Below are positions 1 through 13,129 of a DNA stretch of 64,000 bases, one piece after another. The number at the start of each line of letters is the position of its first letter. The first letter of the stretch is position 1. The stretch is from contig NC_085140.1 in the NCBI RefSeq assembly GCF_024139115.2, forward strand, positions 425,405,781 to 425,469,780, in the 5' to 3' direction. The translations under genes and the position numbers were made by a program. The notes beneath the pieces are model-generated. The model worked only from the letters and a program-made list of their open reading frames with translations. It was not told the origin of the DNA and ran no database searches. This stretch comes from Armigeres subalbatus (lineage: Eukaryota > Arthropoda > Insecta > Diptera > Culicidae).

Positions 1-291
1 TTCGATTTTTTATATTTTTTTATGATTTAAATTAAGAAAAAATGCTGTAAAAAAGATTAATTTAATTTGTATGTAAATGTGACTAATTTCCAATCAAATC
101 TTGCAAGACGATATTCAAAAAATTATAATATTGGTTTCACCCTAATTGTCTAGCTTTCACTAAAAGAAGATTTGCACTGTTCTATGATAATCGCAATTTA
201 TTAATACCATGCTTGCTGTGTGTTTAAATAAATCTTGATTTTGCATTTCAAGCAACCTTAACGCAATAAAAATCAGAAAATGTCCACTCAC

Positions 292-523
292 TTGGGTGCC
301 GGGTAGATGTCCAGGCTTTTCTTGCTGCTTTTCCTGCGCCGCAAAATCCGCTTCCCGGTCGCCTTGACTTTCATCTCCAGCGAGCCACCGCAGTGGGTTC
401 CGATCTTACTTCGATTGTAGGGGAAAAACTTGCGTATCGCTTCTGGCGGTGTTGGCGTTGGATTAATTGGTGATTTCGTGCGCGCGGTGCCGGTGGTTTA
501 GGGCAGTCGATGGTGAATTTCAT
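292..523 (-). CDS. Putative 5' coding exon of an unrecognised gene, with a one-base frame break
   Basis: Read on the minus strand, an ATG at 523-521 opens with MKFTIDCPKPP, then the good frame shifts by one base. From about 497 to 292 a second frame runs without stops and contains KFFPYNRSKIGTHCGG, a basic stretch GKRILRRRKSSKKS and LDIYPAP. It ends exactly at a consensus splice donor (GTGAGT, plus-strand 286-291). A single missing base near 490 would join the two frames into one exon of about 78 residues. The basic cluster could be a nuclear-localisation signal. I do not recognise the family. The rest of the gene would lie to the left, outside the window, with 1-291 being intron. Alternatives are a pseudogene or a sequencing error. 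The donor and the composition argue that it is or was real. Confidence 0.42.
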
Positions 524-1804
524 GAACCCGGTATCCGATGAGCATTTGAGAACGGTAAATTTCGGTTGAAGAAGATTGAGTGGCGGAAAAAAAAGAAAGA
601 TTCAGACCTTTGTTTTTGTACTTTGTTTGTAGATTTTTTTTTCGTAATTTTCGGGTGACCACTAGGAATAGACTCTCACTACTATTTTACTCATCGGGTT
701 CTTCACACTAGAGCTTCATTCCACTATTTAAAACATATAATCTCGAACCATCACTAAAAACTGGACTTGCTGAATTTGCTTTTCGTGCCACTAAAACGAT
801 GTGCAGAAATTATGATGTTGCAACAGAGCTAGCACTAAATTAGAAAAAAAAAACTTTTCTACTAAGCATTCGTGGCGGACAGCTACTTCAACTTCACAAA
901 GTGCAGGACAAACAAAATCATGTATGCATCCACGATGGTACAATGATGATGACCTGTAGGAAACCACACCGGCAACACTTCGCAATTCTATCGGAGCTCA
1001 ACAGTCTGGCTGTTGTCGCTGGGGGGTGTGTCAAGCAGTCAGCCTTGACCGTCAATTACTTCTGTTGCCACTATTGCCGGGACCACTAGCTGCCGAGAGA
1101 TGGGCCCTGGAACCGGCACGATCCGGTGAAATCAGTTGGCCAAGATCTGATTTCCAAAGCACGTACGCGAAATTATCACGCCTCCGTTGACGTCGTATTG
1201 TCGGTATCTCGCGCGCGCGCGTTCGTTCACTTGCGCTGCTACGGAGCAAGTCCTTGGGGGTTCAGAGCTCAGCCGACGAACAAACTAAACAACGGACAGC
1301 TGAGTTTGGTACGACCTAACGACGTGGTGCGGCGCGTGGAGTTCTGGGCGACACTCACCAACAACAACTGCACTGCACATGGTACGACCAGTCAGTGCCA
1401 GTGTCAGCACGAGCTCTGTAAGTGGCCAGTCGGCTTGTAAAAAAGCAAACGCGGAATTGGAAGCCGGCTGGTGATTGGCGAACGATAGGTTCCAGTTTGC
1501 AGTTTGCATCGGAAAGAAGAGATAGTGTACGAGAGCAGTGCTCTGACGGTGTTTAATCGAATTGATGCATTCTTTTGGAACCATTCAATTCCGTTGCAAA
1601 ATTTGTAGAGTTACAAATAGACTAAAAATTGAAGGTGACTTTGTCTCAATCAATATCTAGTAGTGCAAAATGTATGGGGCAAGCGTTTTGATGCTGGGAA
1701 TATATTTTAAGCTCCTACTTTAACTAGGTTTACAAATTTGATTTAAATTTCAAGTTTGAACCTAAGCAATAAGTATAAATAGTGTAAGCTGCGATTGTTT
1801 TCTT
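524..1804. promoter_or_regulatory. Upstream region of the putative exon, CpG-richer at 990-1440
   Basis: This stretch lies just upstream of the minus-strand exon. Positions about 990-1440 are clearly richer in GC and CpG than the AT-rich surroundings and include a CG alternating run near 1210-1222. That suits a promoter or first-exon region of the leftward gene, but no TATA box in the right place was identified. The small open frames here are not supported as genes. Confidence 0.2.
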
Positions 1805-1875
1805 CAAGTCGAGTTAAGTACAAGACACTAAAGACGCTTACCTCACAGTTGAGATCGAAATACGTATCTGAAAAG
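1805..1875 (+). repeat. Dispersed repeat related to 40352-40431 and 42391-42419
   Basis: The block containing GAGTTAAGTACAAGACACTA and AAATACGTATCTG recurs on the opposite strand at 40352-40431 (AAGACACCTGAAGACGGCC on the minus strand) and in short form at 42391-42419. It is probably part of a small interspersed mosquito element whose ends I cannot define. Confidence 0.5.
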
Positions 1876-2241
1876 ATAACAAAACGTGGTGGAATTAAAT
1901 GGAAAGTGCTAAACTCATCCTAGACAGTTTAAGACATTCCACTAAAAGAGCTTAAATAGTTTTTCTCAAATCGTGTTTAAGAATTTCCAATCAAACATGG
2001 ATCGCGTCTAGCGGAAACGTTAATCCATATCAAATAGTCAAAGTTGTTTACTTTCTTTACTGAAGTAGAGAGTTTCAAAGCAGAAATTTCGACCAAAAAA
2101 AACATGAACACTGTTGTCGTGGTGTTCGCCTAGATTTGAAAAACAGTTCAAAGCAAAAATTATCTATTCTTCCCATCCATTCCACTAAAGATGGGCAGTA
2201 TTCTTCCGTTACAATTCGGGGAGCCAAGTTACTCTTTGCTA

Positions 2242-2563
2242 CTTCTTCTTCTCTTCTCATTGGCAGTATTGACCCACACTGGGACAGAGAGCCGCCTCCC
2301 TGCTTAGCGAAAAATTCATTGGGCACTTCCATGTTATTAACTGCGAGAGGTTTCAAATGGCCAGGTTACCATTTTTTACCCGTATATCATGAGAAGCTAG
2401 CATGATGATACTTTTATGCCCAGGGAAGTCGATACAATTTCCAATCCGAAAAAATTGCTCTGTAGAATACCGGCACTGGAATCGAAAACCTGAGCCACCC
2501 TCAGCATGGTCTTATTAGAAGCCACAAGCGTCTCACCGGGACGTAATGGTTAAGGAGGGCCCC
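2242..2563 (-). mobile_element. Feilai-type tRNA-derived SINE, near full length
   Basis: On the minus strand it begins GGGGCCCTCCTTAACCATTA, carries degenerate tRNA-like A and B boxes (CCATGCTGAGGGTGGCTC and a GATTCC-type B box), the body phrase CCTGGGCATAAAAGTATCAT, then CTGTCCCAGTGTGGG, and ends in a GAAGAAG tail. This is the layout of the Feilai family of Aedes, recognised from memory of its hallmark phrases. It is moderately diverged. Confidence 0.8.
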
Positions 2564-5500
2564 ATGCTACTATTTTCTTACATATAAATAAAAGTTATAA
2601 CTCTGCCTTATGCTAAGAGATTGCGCGCATTACGGAAAACTTGTCAAAAACCAATTTCAAAACTACTTCACGCTTCAGAGGCACATATCTCAAAAATCAA
2701 TGCTGCGTAGCAAAATGCACAAAAAATAATTTTGAGATTCATTTGTAACTCATTATTTGAAACCAGAAACGCGAGGTGAGGGCTGAAGCGGTCATTTTGA
2801 CAGCCATTTTTCGACCGTGATTGACAATTCTTAACATGATGATAGGGGCATGAATCTTTCCTATCATTCAATTCCAACAAATGTGTGTTTTGTAAGCCGC
2901 TATGGAAGGATAAAGCTTATGTCCACTTTAGAATCCGAATACGAAAACATATGTAGTCTATAGGGTAACTTATCGACATACAAATATGGTTAATAACACC
3001 GAAACAAAGGTAATCTTCATTGCACTTCAAAGGAAAAATATAAAATGTAAATCATTTCTAGCTTCCTAGTGACAATTTTAAAATTTCTCCTTTTTATCCT
3101 TTCATCAAACGCCGTACGAATTACCTCTTTTTGGAGACAAACTTCCTTTGGCACATTTGTTCCACTCATTTTAATGTTCATCTGAGTCATGTCCTAAGTT
3201 GTTTAGATTCCACTTTCTTCATTATTGTCCATAATGTCTCGATGGGCCAGAACTGGTGGAAGTTAAAGGATTATGCTTTTATTGTTGAAATCGACGTGAT
3301 TATCGCGGTTCAACTGATGACTTCCGAATGTAGGGATGAAACGATACTAACTTGAGGTATCGAGTACTTTTACATTAAAGTAAAGTAAAAGAATATCAAA
3401 TACCGCAAGGAAGGCGATGTAAAACAAAAGGTCGTATAAAAAGTATGGAAGCAAAAAATTTCTTCATGCGTCATTTTTCCAGTCTTCAAAAAAAATTAAA
3501 AAATCCAGTTCGAAGATCTCTCGTAGAGCACCCATCAGAGAAATGCCATGTGGACACTCTACCAATGTCGTAGAAAATGGATGGAAATTTTTCAAAATCA
3601 GCTGACTTGATACAGAAACATCAAAAGTTCTGGTGGCAATATGAAGATTTCCACGGTGATGACGACGACGACGAAGATGGTAAGTGCGGCGGTAAATACT
3701 TCCGGGACAATAGAACAGGCCTCGGCAAAGAGAGAAAGAGGTGCCAACGATTAAGGTTAGCAACTGCTAAAGTACATCGAACTCACAAATGTGTAATTCA
3801 ATCAACGTGTAGGAAACGTCAATTGCGTCGATGGTCAACCAAAGAAACGGGTAGATGTTTATATGCTCAATTCATGCCCGCTAGTAAAACGTCACACGAA
3901 CATGCAGTCAATCCCACCTTCGCTGGGGGGTGGCAATCAACGTAGAGGATATATAGTGACAGATGCAAGTTGTCCTGTGAGCAAGGATTTCAGCCTAGGA
4001 TTGCCTCAACGGATCAAAGAGCCTGAAGACCTGAAATGAAATGTCTAAGACTGCGGTAATTGGTACCGCGTCATAGGATACTCTGTAGCTTCCTAGCGTA
4101 GAATCGTAGGTATGGATGAAGTGCAGGTAATGGTGCAAAAATAGGTGCACAAAATCTTCCCCATTTCCACCCAAACGTCATAAGGTAAGTCACATATTAT
4201 TCACCTTAAGAAAAAATCAATGGATCGAATATTTCAAAAATATGATAGCCTAAAACAATTTCTTTTCTGTTGCTGAAGACAGGAATTGGCATTGCTTGAA
4301 CTGATTCAACTTCGTTCCGAACTGGCAACAAAACGAAATAATATTGCGTGCTGAATTACGACACTATTTACTCGGTTGTAGAGACCATGCAATTCATCCA
4401 TTTTAACACGTTAAAGCCATTTAGTTAATGTCCTGGTATATTAGCTCTGATGTTACTTTGCTAGCGAAATAGGCCGCAAAGTTAAGAAGTCTTCTGCTTC
4501 TACTACCATTCCATAGTATATTGAACAAAAATAATGCTGTAACTGGACGGGACCGGATCTGTTGCTTATGCATTACCAGTAACGATTCACAAGTTGCTAA
4601 CTTCATATCTACTACTTTTGTATGGGTTATATTGACTCTTTCTCATGAAATGTTCGTTGCTCCGGTGTTGTGCATCCTTCAAAGAGAGAAAAACAAACTG
4701 CCAGCAGTAGAAAGAGAACTGATTGTGTCCTTTGAGAGCAGATAAAAGGAGCGACATCGGAAAGTCCATCCCTGCGTTTATCACTTACCTTGACTTCCAT
4801 TCATTTATATCATTTCATTTTCATTTCATTCGTTGTATTTAGTATATCCATATTTATTATATTCATTACACATGTGGTCTTAATTATCTGGAAAAATAGA
4901 TGTACATATTCACATATGCGAGTTTTCTACATTACTGTAAAAATTAACGTCCAAGTCGGGTGCAGGCTTAATCCCTCGGAAATAGGCAGCAATTACCTTT
5001 GATTGAACTTCTCAATTCGAGTTGCTTCCTGTTTTTCTTTTGTTGAAAGCGCATTTGGATATAGAGAAAAAACTAAATCTTTACTAGTCAAAATTCATCC
5101 ATATCTTTACACCATAAAGCATAAAGGCGTAATTCAGAGTAAATTTAATACAGGCGCTCAAGAAACAAAACCGGTTAAAAATGAACTTTTTCCTGATTTA
5201 CCTGAAATTGCGGTACATGGGCTTTTCGGTTTGTTTCTTTTCATAACGGAAACTGGCAGTTTTAGCGTGAATTTTCGCTTGTGATTTCAATTTTGTTTTC
5301 AATGTTTTTCAAAGGCTAATGCATCAGTGTGTTTTGTAAGAAATATTTTGAGCTAATAAAACTATGTTGTCATAAACATCAAGCTTTCCGAAGATATTGT
5401 ACCCATGTTTGGAGCAGGAGCAGACGATCCGCGCTGGTATTAATAGAACTTCCAACACCACCATCGATGACGGTACGGTTGAGCTTCTACGGTACATACT

Positions 5501-8076
5501 TCATCATATTGGATCCGGAATAATCAGTATTTACATTATATCTCATTTTTAAGTCAAAGAATATGGACGAAATTTAAACTAGGTTACGATAACATGTGAA
5601 AAAAGCGCTAAACAATGTTAATCATGGCAACATCCCTTACATTTGCTGGGTAAACACGTTCGCTTAGTCTTTGTGTACCTGATCTGCCAAGTAATCTAGC
5701 CTCCATCCAGAGATCTCGAAACTTTCAATTATCTATGCAGAGTTGTGATCACATGTTATTTGGACTGGAATGTGAACAAAAACATTAAGTTACGTTCGGA
5801 ATTCAGTGTAATCAGTGAAAATCTTGGTCATTCTTCTTTTCTCGAATGAACCTGGGAGATAAACGAAAATCGGATTTCTTGATGATTTCTTTCTTCCGTT
5901 TCTTCATTTTCATTCCTCATTCACTTTCGCTATGGTAAATTTTAATAACAAATTGTGTTTTGACGGGAAAATAAAAAACGCCATACATGCTATGGAAAAT
6001 AAGCGGGAGATGTTGTAAGTAAAAAAATTTGGTATAATTGCTTTTGTTTCTTATCTTTGTCTCAGTTTCAGAGAGCGAGTATATATGGCGCTTAAAACCT
6101 AATGCTCTAGTATGTGTATGCTGGACAAAAGTGGCATAAGTAGGCTGTCGTCATGCTTTCATGAAGTACCCATTATCTGAATTGATGTGAATACTTTTCG
6201 CCCATCGTAGCATGTATGCTTTTTCAGGGAATTAGACTAAAAACTATGTCCCATCCCAAGACGTTGAGGACCCATGGAGTGAAGCCATTAATCTTTCTTA
6301 GCAAAGTTACTCCCAACGATTCGTCAATCATCTTCCTAAATGTGGAACGAAGGTACGGCATTATTGTCCCTGCTTTCCTCCTTTCGTAGATTCAAACTCT
6401 TTCGTTGACTGATCATGTTATTTATTGCCACAATAATCTGATTGTTGGGGTACCTTGATTTTCTCCCCAAATTCAAGCCTGCACGGTGGGCCTGGCCACT
6501 TTAATACTTCAGGTTACATTTATGGATATGCTGTAAGATTAACGCAAGACAAGAAAATGCCCTCGGGAATACAACTGACATTTCCAGGATGCTTTTCATC
6601 ATTGGCTTGAGCACAAGTAAGACAAGACAAGAAAAGTACAAAGAAGACAAAATGGTATCGCATAAAAGTATCGATACCACAAAAACACGAATTGAAAGTA
6701 TCGATACCTACTCGTATCATAAGTGGAGTACTCATAGATTTGATGGAAAATTCAAAACTATGAATCAACAGGGGAAGAAAATTCAATATTTACTATTATT
6801 AGTTCTTCGATAATTTAATCTGTTTATCTTGAGAGTGTATTTAAGGGCTGTTAAACTTATTTCACGTGTTACTTTTAAAACATTTACGCGAAACAAATTG
6901 CATCTTTTGATACCAATTCTTAGCCCACGATGCCGCCGCTAACCTCTCTTCGATAAGTTTTTCCAATGGGATGAAACACCATGCAACACTATGGTTTCAG
7001 CCATTTACTACCGAGTTTAAGGAAAATTTCTGGTTTCGATATGGAATTGAGAGTTACTAGCGTTTTGTTTGGATCAATCCGGGGACACTTTATGCATTGA
7101 TGCATTATGAAAGCTTTTATTTATTGAGTTATGTTATTAGTAAAATATTTTAGTATTACAATGCAAAAAAAGTGTTCAATAAATTCAGAACTAACGAGTC
7201 TTCACGGTGTATTTTTCTGGGAATTAACAGCTCTGCCGGATTTCGGGAATATAAAATCACGTTTTCTGGAACGTCTTTGGAAAAACGTGGACTGTACTCT
7301 CAAATCCAATAAATTAAATCACGGTGTATTTTTGCTGTCTGCACGAATTCGGGAATGTTTTTTGCGTGGCCACGTTCTTATTAAATTTAAATCAAATCGT
7401 ATTCTTCAATAAACAAAACATTTTTCACTGGTCTATTGGGTATTGTCCGTTGTCCTTCATTTAACGCAAACCGTTGAATGAAGACGGTGAAGCTGTTTGT
7501 TTTGTTCTCCAGACCCTTAAGGTTTGGACTAAATCGCTTTAAGATTCTGGGATTTTCTACGGATAGCCTCTCGAATTCACTCGTCTGGGAATCGTCCCGC
7601 AAGGGAATACGAGACGTCTGTCATCACTTTTAGGGATTGAGGATAGCCTACATGGGTTATCACGATCCCTTAGTTCTTAAATGAATCATAAGAACTCCCA
7701 ATAAAGCTTACTATCACTTTTGTGAATTTCACTAATAAAATACTCGCATTAGCACAAATGCCAGTGTTGAACTTGGCAGAAAATGAATAATTGGTATTTT
7801 ATCTTCAGAATTAAATACTTAGCAGATTTATTTGAAAAATACGAATGTTTCTATTAAGGTTTATTAAATTTGGTGATTTTAAATTGGGTACTTGATTGAT
7901 TCAAGTACTTCGATTCTGATACTCTCACTTGGTATCGGTGTATCAAAGTATCAGATTCCCAAAAAGTGCTTCTTGGTATCGGTGGAATCAAAAGCATCGA
8001 GTATTTACTGCATTTACTTAGTATCGATTCATCCCTATTGCTGTAGTGGCTACCTTTGGCAAATCTGGCTACAGCT
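2564..8076. other. AT-rich stretch with no supported gene
   Basis: Intergenic or intronic DNA. Open frames of up to 122 codons (for example near 3577-3945) lack family signatures and overlap on both strands. Apart from the GTATCGATAC repeats near 6.65 kb, nothing is recognised. Confidence 0.5.
6652..6715. repeat. Short palindromic GTATCGATAC repeats
   Basis: AGTATCGATAC occurs at about 6668-6678 and again at 6699-6709, with half-matches (GGTATCG, CGTATCA) beside them. Related half-sites (GGTATCGGTG, TATCGATTC) recur at 7930-8030. They may be remnants of a small element or binding sites. No function can be assigned. Confidence 0.4.
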
Positions 8077-8401
8077 TCACGGGACCCTTTCAAGTGGTTC
8101 TTTCACGAAACTTAGTACGCGGTTTTTGAGACATTCTTCCTTGTACAGTTTACGAATGTCTAATGTCTTATTCAAGGTCACGAACACTTTGGTATTTTCA
8201 AGTTGCTGCATATCCTCGCCAAAATCATCAAAGTTTTTTGGCAAATTCTGTCCATAAAAGTTAAACTGAATCTCGTGTCATGAATGTAACTCCTCGTGCC
8301 GTCGCCATGCAGAATTTTTAGCCAGGAAGCTGTCCTAAATCAATTTTGACGTAGGTTCCACCGTCTTTGCAGACTTTGAGAATAATGTTTGAGCCTTTGG
8401 C
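8077..8401 (-). pseudogene. Unrecognised coding relic in two frames
   Basis: On the minus strand 8401-8321 reads AKGSNIILKVCKDGG then YVKIDLGQLPG before a stop. After a frame change, 8277-8080 stays open for 66 codons, including NFYGQNLPKNFDDFGEDM and KVFVTLNKTLDIRKLYKEE, to a TGA at 8079-8077. The composition is protein-like, and the fragments lie in the same orientation in a sensible order. I do not recognise the family. A decayed transposon protein is the likeliest explanation, since no splice signals frame the pieces. Confidence 0.4.
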
Positions 8402-8904
8402 TATTAAATATAATCTAATTTTATGTCAACAAATTCGAACGCAGATATTTACGTTTGTTGCTAAATATTAACTTTTAAAACCAGCAGCACGTCCAAACGA
8501 TTGTGACAGAAAATCGATACGATTTTGAAGCATTTGAATAATGGATCTGGATTTGCAGGATCTAGAATATGTGAGAAAATTATTGATTTCCATGAAATAC
8601 GGAAACAAAAATATCTGAAGGTAAAAGTTTAGGTCATGACAATGATGAAAACAAAAATCATGCGGAATATTTTATTTGGGATACGTCCCGTCCCAGGTTA
8701 GAACTATCTGACAGCATGGTAGTGTCCGATTGGAGTAAACGACCGTCGGGATAGTGTACCATTCGTGCTAGTCAAGTAAAGGCATGGTACTTGAACTCTG
8801 AATTAAATTACCTTAATGCCATTACCCCTGAAAATGTCACATACAACCCAAAATGTCGGAAATTCCGGAAGAATTTCCGATGAAACAAAAAAAGTGGTTT
8901 GAGA
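8402..8904. other. No feature seen
   Basis: AT-rich sequence between the coding relic and the minisatellite. Nothing recognised. Confidence 0.5.
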
Positions 8905-9785
8905 TTTCTTTATAGTTTCTCCGAAGTTTTCTCCAGGAATTCCTCGGAAGCCCTCCAGGAATCTCTCTCGAATTTCCTCCTGAAATTCCTCCAGGAATTC
9001 GTCTACACAGTTCCAGTCTCCAGGAATTCCTCCGAAAGTTCCTCCAGGAATTCCTCAGGAAGATCCCTCCAGGGCCCTCCAGAAGTTCCTCCAGGAATTC
9101 CTCCGGAAGTTCACCCAGGAATTCCCTCCGTTAGTTCCTCCAGGGAATTCATTGGAAGTTCCTCTCCAGCAATTCCTCCGAAGTTCCCTTCCAGGAATTC
9201 CTCCGAAACTTCTTCCAGGAATTCCTCTGAAGCCCTCCTTGTCTCCTCAAGAAATTCCCTCCAAAGTTCCTCCAGGGTCTCCTCTGAAGCTCTCTGCAGG
9301 AATTCCTCCAAAGCTCTCTGCTGAATTCTCTGGAACCTCCTACTGAATTCCTTCCGGAAGCTTCTACAGGAATTCCTTCGGAAGCTTCTCCAGGAATTCC
9401 TTCGGAAGTTCCTTCAGAAATTTCTTCGAAAGTTTTTCAGGAATGTCTTCGGAAGATCGTCCAAGAATGCCTTGGGAAGTTTCTCCAAAAATTCCATAGA
9501 AAGTTTCTCCAGGAATTCCTCCGGAAGTTCCTCCAGGAATTTGCAGAATTGAAGTACCTCCATGAATTCTATAATTGGAAGTTCCTTTCCAGGAATCTGC
9601 ACCGGAAGTCTCTCCTCCAGAATTCCAATTGGAAGTACTCTCCCAAGAATTTCCCACCAAAGTTCCTCCCAGAAATTCCACTCTATTCAGATAATTCTTT
9701 CCTATAATTCCTCTATCAGATTTCGGAGAGTCCTGCAAGAAGTTTTTGGAAGCTCCAGCAGCAATTCCTTAAATTCCTATTAAAA
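8905..9785. repeat. GGAATTCCTCC minisatellite (about 24-bp unit)
   Basis: Degenerate tandem copies of AAGTTCCTCCAGGAATTCCT followed by CCGG, with a repeat period near 24 bp or its parts. Copies get more diverged toward both ends. Because the period is a multiple of three, it creates false open frames on both strands (Ser/Arg/Asn-rich on plus, Glu-rich on minus). The same motif family fills 31.06-34.26 kb and parts of 56.4-59.2 kb. Confidence 0.85.
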
Positions 9786-12700
9786 ATTTCTGTGGTGTCC
9801 AGAAATTCAAAAGGAGCTATTATGACATTTCACCATGACTTCCTTCAGAAACGTACCTGAGACTTATTAAGATTCAATTACGAATAGTCCCGTAGAATGT
9901 CCGCCATTTATTTCACCAAGAAGGAAAGCCAAATTAAGGACACTCATTAGATAATTAGAACGTTAATGCATTCTATACAAATCAACTGCCAACTCACTTA
10001 TGCGTCGGTAGCTGTTAACTTTATAACTAATAACATTGTGAGAAAAAGAATTGTGAAACTTCGCATTTAGTATCCCCTCTCCCCAATAAAAAATAAATGG
10101 AATAGGGAAATGTAGAAATAAACGTGTAAAATAAACTAACGCCACACCACACATCCCTAATGTTAAAGGCAAATGGTTCGCTGGGCAAACACGGGGCGAA
10201 AAGGAGGAGAAAAGGTGAAGGAGAGTGGAAAAAACTTCAGAGAAAGTGGGTTAACCTGGAAGAGACTAGACGTAATCCGCTGGAGAAGGTGTCGAGAAAA
10301 AAAAAGAAAGTGTGGACCAAACGTAAGGTGGAATGGTAATTGGCGCAAAGTGTGGTTGAAGAAAAGCAGCAGCCGTGGTCAATTTGGGGAAAATTGGTGG
10401 AAAGCAGCAGCACTGCTTTTTAAAAGCCTGGTAGCCATTACGTGGCAGTCAGGGGAGATCTGGTCGTTCCTCAGCGCCTGTGGGGGTGTTCGACCCTTAA
10501 TATTTAATCTCGCAAGCCGGTGAGTCGCCATCGGGGAAATCCGGTTTCCCAGTGTGATCACCAAAGCCAGCACTGTGCTCAAAGACAGCTCCCCAGCATC
10601 GACCCCTGTGCCCCTCTCAGAAGCGGCCCGGTGCCAGCTCAAGATCTGCCCTTCCTCGGCCCACGTGCGATTCTTGACCTGCACCAACTCTTTGCGCCAC
10701 AGAAAATAAGAAATGAAAAATCAGAACACCATTAAAGCGAGACCGTTTTATAGGCTATGTAATCGAAGCTCAAGGATATTAACATCTGGTCCTCGATCTC
10801 CTCTGCCCTCTGGGAAGCTGGTGAGAAGCAAATGAGAACCGGTCAAATCGACACCAATACTCTTATATAAGGGCGTGTAATTGCTTTGGTAAAAAAGCTT
10901 CACACGTCGCTGGTGGGTTATCTTTACCACTGATGGAAAGCATTGAATTTTCTTCTCTTCATTTAATGGAAAGCTTGATTGCGTGGTAAGTGCACAAATT
11001 AGCCCACCAGAGACGTGAGAAGTCTTTTGCTTACAAAAGCAGTTTCTGCCCTCTTTGAAATGTTGGTGCCGAAATACAAAAGCACTTCTCATCGTGTCCA
11101 ACCCACGCCCTTTCTGGTGTTGGCTGAGTCACCCATTTTGATCTGAAATGTCTGTTGTTGGGCATCCGGCCTCAACTCGACAGAACTTGAGATGGTAAGC
11201 AGCTGGCCATAGGACCCCTGGCACTGATCGATCGGAAGCCGGTGGTGTACCCATTTCCGTGGCGGTACAAGTGTTTGTGACCCAGATCTCAGCTCGTCAA
11301 GGGCTGGCCAAGAATCGTTCGTAGATCCCCTGCTGAGGGTATGTCCCCAAACCTCCCTCTCGCCTATCAACCATGGGCCCCTAATTGCATCGATCGGCCC
11401 ATAGCTGGCCCTGAGAAGAAAACCTGAGGCGAGTTTAAAGTTTGGGACGTGTGACGTCCGCTGCGCCCAGGACGGGGGGACGTACTGGTAGTTTCAAACG
11501 ACATTTAGATTAGAACGAAAACGATTGACCAAGTAAGATTAGATTAAGCAACTAAAACTGTGCAATATTCGGAATTGAAAATTCTCTTAAAAATATAGTT
11601 TTTTCTTTTGAAGAAGGCCACATTCAACGGCCGGAAACGTCGGTAAGAGACAAAATGTTAACCGTTTAATAGTTTTGAAGATTCAGATAATACAATTCCT
11701 ATGCCGTGAAATAATCTCCAGTTTGCTCTGTAATGTACCATTTAAATTTAATTTTAGTTTAATTCGGGAAATGGGACACAGCCTTAGAAAAAATATGTAT
11801 ATGTTTACCCGAGCATAATTGTATAGCAAAATATGCTCAATGCTAGTTACCAGGGTTCGTAATGTTTACACTCAATCCTACTTTAGGAGTATTAGGATGT
11901 CTCTCACCAAACAAATTTTCGGGGAGAAATCGCTTTTCGGGAAAGAAAACAGCCTGAGAGTGGATAACCATTTTTCGCTCACTTCTGATTGCCGCCAAAC
12001 GCGTTGGTTTTGCTCTTTTCTTTTTTATATCTGAAGCTTTTCGTGGCATCGCCACTAATTCAAATGGTAGGTAAAAGACCCAATAGTGGAGGCAGTAAAA
12101 GTACGCGCAACCACTGTTTTATCACTTACATTCAAGCGATACTGCATTCCACTTACCTTGAAGGTATATCAAAAAGTCCATAAACACTATTTTGAACGAA
12201 CATATTCTGGTCGCAACGTAACCTAGTAATGCTGCTTAAAAATCCATCCTCCAACTATTAGTGCAATGTTCAAATAGTCGCAGAGTATTTTAACTCGCGT
12301 TCCTATAGCCTTTGCGGTTACAACCCCATTGTTTTGTATGGGACCTGCAACTATAGGAACACCATCAAAATTATTGGTAAAAAGGAAGCACAGAAAACAA
12401 TGTATTTGAGGATAATTTCTATCGATTTCAATGATATTGCCAGACTGTTTTCGCTTATATTGTATGCCGACAGTTCAACCATTGATCAACAATGTGGGTT
12501 GCCAGTGTGTTTAATCTGTAGATTCCCAAAAATTACACTACTGGCAAACTATAGGAGCATCCACGATTATCGGAACTTTTACCCTAGTAGCTTATAGGAA
12601 CAAATAACTTAATGCTTCTTCTATACAGATATGTGGTGATGTGGCTGAAGGGCAATATCCCTTGGCCGGCCATTATTGTTACTTATTCTGGGTTCGAACT

Positions 12701-13129
12701 TCGTTATGCGCGGCCACACACCTTTGTAATAGTTCTGTGACACTTATCGCGAGAAGTGAGTGTAGAGGTAAAAAGTGATGGAAAGAAAAAGGATTTTCAT
12801 CTAATAGGCAAGATTTTCGTTTATCTTCCAAGGCAACCCTAGAGAGGTGTGGATTCACGGGTGAAAGATGATCCTCAACATAAACAATGGAAAAAGATTC
12901 TCCCTTGGCCTGAAAAAAATTAGTTTCTGGTCTCACTGAAACGAAAAGTTGAAACCCTGCAGTTACAGTTGTGGGTAGATCGCCATCCAATAATTTCTGG
13001 TTCTACTTGGAAGTAGATAAATGTAATATGAACGGCGGCGGCAGCGTTAAAAATTCACCAGCGGCGGCGCACATATCTAGGTCGAACATGTCTTTGTCTG
13101 AACAAATTATTAGTCCAAAACCCATCTTG
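9786..13129. other. Mixed unique sequence, GC-richer at 10.17-11.47 kb, no supported gene
   Basis: GC rises around 10170-10740 and 11100-11470. A good splice-donor-like string (AAGCCGGTGAGTCG) lies near 10518, but no flanking open frame looks coding in a consistent direction. Near 11615-11650 a string GGCCGGAAACGTCGG resembles the GAAACGTCGG motif of the foldback at 57.8-58.5 kb. Otherwise nothing is recognised. Confidence 0.4.

Noticed and set aside
3577..3945. 122-codon plus-strand frame with an Asp/Glu run
   Set aside because: The acidic run comes from a GACGAC microsatellite. No family match, no splice context, and an overlapping antisense frame.
8899..9738. Open frames of 124-141 codons on both strands
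   Set aside because: Produced by a 24-bp tandem repeat, a multiple of three. Both strands are open simultaneously.
8905..9785. Possible CRISPR-like array
   Set aside because: The repeats are contiguous and degenerate with no unique spacers, and the sequence is eukaryotic.
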